Assembly (NCBI GenBank): GCA_021613535.1
Contig: CP075492.1
Location: forward strand, 13,454,001 to 13,518,000
Origin: Adineta vaga
Taxonomy: Eukaryota; Rotifera
Length of the DNA: 64,000 nucleotides
Direction: 5' to 3'
The notes under the pieces were generated by a model, which saw only the letters and a list, made by a program, of their open reading frames with translations, ran no database searches and was not told where the DNA came from. A program made the position numbers and the translations under genes. Below, piece after piece: positions 56,314-64,000 of this stretch (its first letter is position 1; each line of letters begins with the position of its first letter).

Positions 56314-59300
56314 CTATGAGGAATTTTTTAGATCGATATCAGGCAATGTACGTTTTAGTTCTTGAAGATTGAATGCTTTATCATCATCTTGAAGAGCAGG
56401 AGGCGGAAATGGATGAAGTAGATTAATTAGATAACGACCTCTCTGTAATTTTATGATTGACATTGCGATAAAATGCGAACTAGTATTTTCTTCTCTCATA
56501 AATACACTAGTATTTGCTATAGTTGCTGAAATATTATTTCTGTGCATACGTACACCACTTCTCTTCCCGTTGAATTGAGCGAAATATCCGTAACATTCAG
56601 GAAAATACTTGTATAGATTTCTACCGATAATATCACTTTCATTGGCATCAGATAGTAATTCGGGTTTGAGATGCCAACGTGGATTTTGAAGTGTTTCGAT
56701 CATAGCATTGTATACATTTTCAACAATATTGAGAATCTTATTATTCAATAAATGCGTTGTACTGTACGCTGCACGACAAGGTCGACATATATTGCCTTTA
56801 TTGCAAACCGTATGACATATATTACACTTACGTGTAGTTAAATCAATGGTATCTACTCCTATTTTGTTCCACCGATCATAGACAGTAACAGAATAAAATA
56901 GATCACTTTGTTCGTTCGTGATACTGGATACAATTCGCTGCTGAATATATTTCTTTTCTTCATTTGTATTGCCTATTTGAAATATGGAAGCAGGTGCTGT
57001 CAAAATAGCAACAATGGTTGCTGCTAAGTTAAGAATAGGACTATGTTCTAAATACGCATCAATTAAGAAAGCACTGTAACGCGGTTCGACGTTGAGTTTA
57101 ATGGAAATTTCACCTCGACGAGTAATATCATCATCTATATCGGTGCACGATAGATCTTTTAAAATCTTCAAAGATTCTTGAAGAACAATTTGTTTAGGTG
57201 AATCTATAAATGGAAATTCTAATGGTTTGTATTCTAGATTGATCAATTGAAGAACGACGAGATCGAGTGATGATCGTAGAATCGCTGGTTCAATGTTTTC
57301 ACGGACCAATTCATCGTATTCATACAGACGAATACAAAGACCATTTGCAGTTCGACCTGCTCTACCTTTACGTTGATCAGCAGATGCTTTAGAAATAGAT
57401 TTTGTTTCTATTGTTCTGAGACGAAGTTTAGTATCGAAATACGATTCTTTAGCTAAGCCGGAATCGATGATAAGTCGAGTATTTTTAATGGTCAACGATG
57501 TTTCAGCAATATTTGTACAAAACACTACCAATCGACGTTCTTCATTAGGACCTTCATCAAATTGAAGCACTCGGTCTTGTTCTTCTGGTGCGAGTGCACT
57601 GTACAATGGTAAGGCAACACAATTGACAGGTATTTTTGCTTTAAAAAGTGTGATAGCTTGTTCAATCTCACTTTGTCCTGGAAGAAATACTAATGTTGTT
57701 CCTTGGTGTTGATTGTAATAATCCAGTAATATAGAAACAACCCGTTCTATTCTATATCGAATCTCTGTGGGAATATATTTAACATCAACGTTGAAAACTC
57801 GACCTTCAACAAGCAGCGGTTCAGTATTAAATAACTCGAAAAAATCCAAGAATTTCTTTGCATCGATCGTTGCTGAGGAGATAACAACGTAGAAGTTCGT
57901 TGGACGTATTTTTAATAACAATTTAGCAATACCCATTAGGATATCCGTATTCAAGGATCGCTCGTGAGCTTCATCGATCATCAACACACGGATATGTTTT
58001 AATTGATTATCCTCTGTACTTTCTTGAACTAATGCACCATCAGTCATGAAAAGAATATCAGTTCCTGGAACTCGATTTTCCCCATCAGTAGCACTAGTTA
58101 TACCCACACGATAGCCAACGGATCGACCTACTGATATGCCATCATATTCTTGAGCAACACGACGAGCAAGAGAAATAGCAGCAGCTACTCGCGGTTGAGT
58201 ACAGACGACTAGACCACCAAAATACTCGGCTGCATATTGAGGTAGTTGAGTACTTTTACCACTTCCTGTTTCGGCGACTACTACAAGAACACGTTCCTTT
58301 TCTAAACGGTGACAGAATTCGTCTTTGGCTGTAAGAATAGGTAGTTGATCTTGCTGTCGTCCATGATTTCGTTCCTCTAAACTTCTTAATACTCGTGTCG
58401 ATGGTTTCACTTGATCTGAAGCTCCTTCATTTACAGGTAAAGTACGATCAAGAGGATGAGTAGCATGACAACACAATGGATTCTTGCATTCGACACCTTC
58501 TTCACATGGATCCCAATCAGCAGGATGTAAGAATTCGCAATAGAAATTTCCACATGTCATATCAGAACTACACCGAGCTGGTCGACCTTCAGGATGATTA
58601 CCTTCACAGGAGAGATTTTTGCATTCTTTACCAAGTGAACAAACATTTCGATCCGACGGATGCACTTTTTGGCAGAGACTGTCAGAGCATTTTTGACCGT
58701 CGAAACAATCATTTAGACGTCTTTTTGAATGCCAATTTGGACATTGCCAAACACGGCATTGATCGCCCACGGAACATTTTTCTATACCTGGTGAAGGGTG
58801 GAGAGAATTGCAGGAAAAATTATTCTGTTTGGTGCATTGAGATCCATTTTTACACGGTTTTGTTCGACCGAAAGGATGATTCGCTTCGCAATAGAATTCA
58901 TTACAACTAACACCATCCTCACATGCGCTCCAACCTGGTGGATGTTTATAACTACATTTAGGATAGAAACATCCACCTTCATTTCGACATTCAATTTCTG
59001 TTGTAGTAGGTTGAAAATTTTCATCATCGTTGTCACTTTCATCCCCCGGAGCACGAGGCAAGGCACCTAGAAAATATGAACACGCTAACTATGATACGTC
59101 TAGTTTCAGTAGCTCTATACTGTGAATATGAATACTTTTCATCGAAATAACGATAGCTAAGTTAAATATTACTTACGCGGTAACTTAATAGTTTGTTGTT
59201 GACGATTATCTGCTACGACTTTGCATTTAATCATCGAAGAATGAATTCGAGTTCGATCCCAAAACTGAGCCGATCTCCTTGCATCCTCTTCATTTGTAAA

Positions 59301-59447
59301 GCCATTGACTCTCGCATACTTGGTAGGACCTGTTTGATTCAATGGAATATTAATTCTGTCTACAGGGACACCCAATTTTGTGGCCAGTTCCTCTCTTGTA
59401 GTTTTATTTGACAAGCAAGTAATTTTTACGCAATGTGATGAATCCAT
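56314..59447 (-). CDS. RRM - eight CCCH fingers - DEAH-box RNA helicase
   Basis: Exons 59447-59177 and 59066-56314 give 1,007 residues. Exon 1 encodes an RRM-like fold ('VKITCLSNKTTREELATKL', 'YARVNGFTNEEDARR'). Then come eight tandem C-x(5-6)-C-x(4-7)-C-x(3-4)-H fingers (residues about 115-300), Nab2/ZC3H14-like, which bind poly(A) or structured RNA. The helicase core has motif I 'AETGSGKST', II 'DEAH', III 'SAT', IV 'VFLPGQSEI', V 'TNIAETSLT' and VI 'QRKGRAGRT'. After the HA2 region, a 'CNIC..VC...NICRPC' zinc-binding segment and a domain with 'YFAQFNGKRSGVRM' resemble plant DEAH11/12 helicases. It should unwind RNA with ATP; the array of fingers suggests a surveillance or antiviral RNA role, which is inference. 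Confidence 0.85.
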
Positions 59448-60160
59448 TACTTTAGTTTTTGGATTTTTATCAAATAATTGTTTTATTAATAAGTAGATGA
59501 CAGAAAGATTGTATGTTTTTGCAGACGTGATGAGTGAGAGAGAATCGGATTGTTAATAAGAATTATGCAGTTCTTGCTAGTATGTTTTTAATCTCAAACT
59601 ATCAAGAGCTTTTATATTCTTTTTTTCACGTAGCGATGGATTTCTCCAATAAAACGAAATATTATTGAATTCTGTTTCTTGTAGTGGTAACGAACTCTAT
59701 TTGTTGTCGTATGTAAACACTTGTAGTTAAAGAAAAAGTGACGCTTCTATAAATGTGGGTTTTTTCCGGATATTAAAATAGAAAGAAAAGAAAATTCCTA
59801 TGAATATATCGTTGGTTTGATGAGTGGTTTATTGTATTATTCTGTGCGTTACTATGAGCTCTTTCCGAAATGAAAGAAAAAAAAATAAAGGAATATACAT
59901 TTTAAGAATTCTGTTATTCAAGCTTTTACAAGTGTGTTTTTCTTGTCACGTATTGCATTGAAAGAAAAGAAAAATCCAACTAGCTATATTTCGTTACTTC
60001 ATTGCAGAACTTTAACTTGTAATACAACGACGACTTCTTTTATGTATCCATAAGAATGCATTATGTAAAAACGAAAGTTTAAATTTTATATGCGAGTATA
60101 AAATACAAAAATTCATTCGATATATACTATTTGATAGTTTGTAAATAGAATATCTATGAA
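59448..60160. other. Intergenic, AT-rich
   Basis: Promoter side of the helicase gene and 3' flank of the SDR gene; no frame or repeat worth naming. Confidence 0.5.
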
Positions 60161-61096
60161 TCAAACGTCAGGATATGTTAACATCCATCCACCATCGACA
60201 AAGAATGATGCACCTGTACAATAACTAGCATCATCTGAACACAAAAATAATACCATATTAGCAATATCTTCGGGTAATCCTGCTCTTTTTATTGGAATTT
60301 GCCTCTCTTTTTCTTTTCGTGTTTTTGCATCATCTACTGATTCTTGATTCATCGGTGTTAAAATCATTCCTGGTGCAACATCATTAACACGAATACCATA
60401 TTGAGCTAATTCTAAAGCCATAACTCGAGTTAAATTTCGTAGGCCACCTTTTGATACAGTATCTAAAAAGTAACATAAACTATTTTTTAAATATATCTTT
60501 AGAGTTATAGACTTACATGCACCTTGCTCAGCTGTAGCTGCTTCTTCATGTACACTGGATATATTAATAATATTTCCACTTCGTTTTCCTCGATTTTCTG
60601 TCTTTTCCTTTCCGTCTGATTCAATCTGTTTAATGAATTGTTTTGCTGCTAATTTCGAGCATAAAAATGGTCCATGTAAATTTGTTCGAATAACTTTTTC
60701 CCATTCTTTGAAATCACTTTCATGCACCGGTTTACCTGTACCACCCATACCTATACAGAATCTATCAATGGTTATTTACTATTGAACAGATTCCTCATCT
60801 AACTTACCAGCATTATTAACAAGAATATCAAGTCGTTTGAATTCGGATAATGTTTTATCAAATAATTTTTCTACTTGTGATTCCTCGCCAACATCAATTT
60901 GTAGAACTAATGCTTTTCTACCAGCTTCTTCAACCTGCTTAGCAGTTTCTTTTGCACCATCTTCATCTGATCGATAGGTGATAACCACATCAGCACCAGC
61001 TCTAGCGAAAGTAATGGCTATACCTTGACCAATACCACTATCCGCACCGGTAATAATAGCAACACGATCTTTTAGTTTTTGATTAGTTGTCGTCAT
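60161..61096 (-). CDS. Short-chain dehydrogenase/reductase, glucose-dehydrogenase-like
   Basis: Exons 61096-60808, 60750-60517 and 60462-60161 give 274 residues. Hallmarks of a classical SDR: TGxxxGIG ('TGADSGIGQGIA'), 'NNAG', 'INISS' with the catalytic Ser, and the catalytic 'YTVSK', made across the second intron. 'PGMILTPM' and a final 'FFVDGGWML' follow. The closest type is the bacterial glucose 1-dehydrogenase group, NAD(P)-dependent sugar or polyol oxidation in the cytosol. The ATG at 61096 is chosen because the extra upstream residues are hydrophobic non-SDR sequence. It may be an older transfer that has gained introns. Confidence 0.85.
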
Positions 61097-61532
61097 TATA
61101 CTACTGTATATAATATAAGATGTGTAGTAAATGATAAGAGAACAACCAAAATTCTGTAGAAAAACAAAAAGAAATGTACTCTCTGACGTGACGTAAACTA
61201 TATGCATCTCATCTCATCTCAACATTGATCTATTATCATTCGTTAGTCACATTGCACATCAAATGCACAAAAATATAATTTTTTATAATTTCAAATCATA
61301 TCGAAAGTAGATGCTCTCATTTTCAATTATTTTAATAATTAAAATTAATGATTATAGATGCCTCTAGTTTCTATTGTAATGTCAGATCATAGGATGAGTA
61401 TTTTATAGTGTAAGAAAAAACTGAATCAATGACAAAAAGAAAAGGACGTTAGTTTTCTATATGATGTTGATCGATGATTACGACGGCTAGAAAGAAAATG
61501 AAATATAGAAATAGTTAGCTGGTTTTTTTTTC
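61097..61532. other. Intergenic, AT-rich
   Basis: Promoter side of the SDR gene and 3' flank of the C2 gene. Nothing else recognised. Confidence 0.5.
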
Positions 61533-61916
61533 TTAAAATATATTTACTCTAAAATTCATAATCACATGAACTTCTCCATGAACCGATAAACCAAAATGCG
61601 CAGGTAGTTTTACCCATTCATCAAATTTACCATCATCAAATACATGTTTTAATTTAACTTTACCATTTCCAATTGAATCTTTTCCAGCAACATCTGAATC
61701 ATAAACATCAAAATGAATCGTATCATCACCTGAATGAATATTAAATGTGAACCGTTCGTTCCAAACTGGATCATTCGAATTTTGAATTGTTGTTGTACGT
61801 TGTTTATATTTTTTATCCGTATAAATTTCTATAAAAGGATCACTTTGTCCAATAGCATCTTTATCTTTTAAACGACGACCTTCAACAATAATTACTTCGA
61901 GTACACCGTTAGGCAT
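61533..61916 (-). CDS. Single C2-domain protein
   Basis: Intronless, 127 residues, nearly all one C2 domain. Ca-binding Asp residues occur in 'LKDKDAIGQSDPFIEI' and 'FDVYDSDVAGKDSIG', with 'NDPVWNERFTF' between. The domain spans the whole protein, as in plant phloem-protein or elicitor-type free C2 proteins. It should bind acidic phospholipid in a Ca-dependent way. No catalytic domain is attached. C2-only proteins of this type are present in many eukaryotes; role here unknown. Confidence 0.85.
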   Translation of the reverse strand: MPNGVLEVIIVEGRRLKDKDAIGQSDPFIEIYTDKKYKQRTTTIQNSNDPVWNERFTFNIHSGDDTIHFDVYDSDVAGKDSIGNGKVKLKHVFDDGKFDEWVKLPAHFGLSVHGEVHVIMNFRVNIF

Positions 61917-62206
61917 TTGTTTTGTCGATGAAGAAAAAAAAATCGAATGGTGTATTCAATAATAGTTTATACCTTGATATATATATACTACCTTTTAATC
62001 GTTGTATAAAACGAGAGAGAAACACAAAACGATTCACATGTTTTATTTCTATTCTTTATTTCTCCTCTAAGGACATACACAATAATACATCAAAATATAA
62101 GTATGTTTGTTTTTCATTACAAGACATTTGTATTAAGAAAATGGACACAATCATACACACATCATAGTTACATTTATTCATCCTTCTTTTCATAAGAAAT
62201 TTTAAG

Positions 62207-62804
62207 TTATTGACGACGACGATTAACGCCAGGCAATGGTAACCATTCGTTATTTTGTGGTACATAAGATTGTCCAATATAAGCTTGATTACTGTAAGGA
62301 TATTGACCACCTAAACCTGATGAACTATATTGTCCAGTACCATAAGCATTAAATGCATTTGGATAAGCATAACTTGGTGCATTATAGCCAAATTCTAAAT
62401 GAAAAAAGTTACTTTTAAACAAGAAGACAACCTATTTATCACATACGATAATCATATGGATATTGTGGAGGTCCAGGTACAAACCAATTATTACCAATTG
62501 GTTGTAAATTGCTTCCTACAAAGAAATTTTGTTAATGTATAAATACAAAAAAAAGATAAGGATAACCTAAACCGAATAGACCCAGATTATAACGTATGTT
62601 CGAATAACCACCAATTCCAGATCCATAATAAGCACTTGATCGTACATCTTGCCGCCGTTTTCGATATGATTTACTCTCAATAACTGAAATAAGTATCAAG
62701 TTTTTTTAATTTTAACATCAAACAAAAATCTTAATCAATTTTAATAACTTACCCACAACAGAAATTATCAGTAGAAATACAATCACCTTGAATAAAGACA
62801 TCAT
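62207..62804 (-). CDS. Small secreted Tyr/Gly/Pro-rich protein
   Basis: Exons 62804-62753, 62683-62567, 62515-62447 and 62394-62207, all phase 1, give 141 residues. The first exon is a signal peptide (LFKVIVFLLIISVV). The mature part starts with a dibasic stretch (YRKRRQD), then Tyr/Gly/Pro/Asn-rich sequence ('YYGSGIGGYSN', 'GPPQYPYDY', 'GTGQYSSSGLGGQYPYSNQ') and ends RRRQ. No fold is seen. The composition is like structural, cuticular or adhesive secreted proteins, and the RKRR/RRR sites could be processed by furin-type proteases. Confidence 0.7.
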
Positions 62805-63836
62805 ATGTATATGTTCTCTATGATTATGAGACGATTGTAATCAATATACTTATATGTATATGTATATACATGTATTTATTAAAATAGCTTATTCGGCTTA
62901 ATCGATACGTTCTCTCTTTTAGTACCATGAAAAGGAATCATTGTAAATTTTTTTTTCTTTCTTTCTTTTGAATATAAGGAGTATTATAGTCACAGAAGAA
63001 GAGAATAATATTGAAAATTGCCTTGAATATGATGCCATACTTACATGAAGTATACGTAACTATCAAGGTGAATATTCTACATTCTGTAAGGAACATATCT
63101 GTATATATATTTTATAGTAGCACGTCCTTTATTGAGTAAAGTAAAGAAGTAAAAATATGGTGTAGATTTATTTAATAATATTCATGAAAATAAAAATAAA
63201 ATGAAAACAAGAGAAATATTGTTAATTAATATGAAATGACGAAAGAATATTATCTTATTGAAATAGATGAGAATTTTACTGTCGAACAGAAAGTTTAGTC
63301 ATAATGTTTCTGTGTATCAAAGATAGTATATATCAATAGTAAACAAATTTTGTATTAAAAATAAGACACTTCATGAAATTTTCAACTTCAAACAAGAATA
63401 GTGAAGCACAAACATCGAAATATTTTAATTAGAATCAGTAAAAGGTGCATGAAATAGTGAAAAGCAATAATCTTCTCACAACATGATCGCTGTTATAACT
63501 ACGTTTCCTATTGATTATACAGACGTACAAACATATCAACATGGCTAAATATATTGCTTCATCAGTAAAATAGATTCATGTATAAATGATAATGATTTTA
63601 TTTTACTGATAGTCAAATAAGTACTTCACTTGAATTATGCTCGTTACAATAACATTGTAAATAGCTAGGAAGAATGAATAAAATCAATCATATCTATTAT
63701 CTCTATCTACATTCTAAAAAAAACATTTCTGTTTATACACACAATATCATATTTTAAATCTAAACGTTAGATGAACAGACATTAACATTATCGTCCATAA
63801 TATTTATGTGTGAAACAGCATTTGCTGTTGACACAG
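62805..63836. other. Intergenic, AT-rich
   Basis: About 1 kb with no credible frame or repeat. Promoter side of the small secreted protein gene and 3' flank of the truncated gene at the right edge. Confidence 0.5.
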
Positions 63837-64000
63837 TTACTGCTGTGCCGATGGTTTCAAATACCAATCTTCGATAGGTAATGTACCTAGATCTCTAACC
63901 ATATGCCACATCAATATAATCCATATTAAACCAAACAAGAGGCAAACACCTATTTCGATTGAATATGCATAAGCTTTAGGTAACCATTCTGCAATGTACA
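63837..64000 (-). CDS. C-terminal end of a membrane protein (partial)
   Basis: The last 54 codons of a minus-strand gene cut by the window edge. It reads 'AEWLPKAYAYSIEIG', a TM helix (VCLLFGLIWIILMW) and a short tail with 'LGTLPIEDWYLKP', ending at a stop at 63837. It is presumably the last TM segment of a multi-spanning protein; family not recognised. Confidence 0.6.
   Translation of the reverse strand, partial: YIAEWLPKAYAYSIEIGVCLLFGLIWIILMWHMVRDLGTLPIEDWYLKPSAQQ

Noticed and set aside
58476-58910. Plus-strand frame of 144 codons opposite the helicase fingers
   Set aside because: Antisense shadow of the CCCH array; no independent signals.

Overview
The window looks like nuclear DNA of a bdelloid rotifer (Rotaria/Adineta type). 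This is inferred from several things seen together: strong AT bias; many 50-65 bp GT-AG introns; metazoan genes (voltage-gated sodium channel, BiP, secreted Cu/Zn SOD, fuseless-like, MFSD5-like); families I associate with bdelloids (orphan 7TM receptors, ADP-ribosyltransferases, Thr-linker secreted proteins, F-box and EGF relics); and enzyme genes of bacterial type with few or no introns. I saw no tRNA, rRNA, CRISPR array or operon. Exon joins were made by hand. Where exons are listed, their lengths sum to a multiple of three.

Layout. 1-2.5 kb is a graveyard: an SLC25 carrier fragment, a 715-bp element with perfect 32-bp terminal inverted repeats, an EGF-module relic, a CCCTA-rich repeat and an F-box relic. 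3.1-8.8 kb holds an intact 7TM receptor, a secreted Cu/Zn SOD, an unclear secreted-type gene and a broken copy of the receptor. 9-16.5 kb holds an intronless FAD oxidoreductase with added membrane anchors, an 11-exon GH65 glucosidase of the PGGHG type, a PAN plus 'GWSLCYN' secreted protein and a small Tyr-rich protein. 17-27 kb holds an NHL-repeat protein ending in the same 'GWSLCYN' module, a single-SH3 protein, an ADP-ribosyltransferase joined to a receiver-like domain, a third 'GWSLCYN' paralogue with a poly-Thr linker, a single-exon 7TM receptor and a mini EF-hand-like protein. 27-35 kb holds a bacterial-type GH71/GH99-like hydrolase, a 1,275-residue protein built from three tandem two-TM modules, and a PHB-depolymerase relic cut by an 825-bp foldback element. 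35-46 kb holds a compact Nav1-type channel (DEKA filter, MFM gate), an EEP phosphodiesterase and an MFSD5-like transporter. 46-55 kb holds a ubiquitin-ubiquitin-VWA fusion, a full-length BiP with an unusual C-terminus, a two-TM protein and a fuseless-like eight-TM protein. 55-64 kb holds another 7TM receptor, an RRM/eight-CCCH/DEAH helicase, an SDR, a C2 protein, a small secreted Tyr/Gly-rich protein and the end of a membrane protein.

The genes are independent transcription units. The main themes are foreign enzymes adapted to a secretory or membrane setting, modular secreted proteins assembled from phase-1 exons, and new domain fusions: the three-module membrane protein, ubiquitin-VWA, ART-receiver and RRM-CCCH-DEAH. 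The strongest candidates for an undescribed system are the three-module membrane protein and the Ub-Ub-VWA protein.
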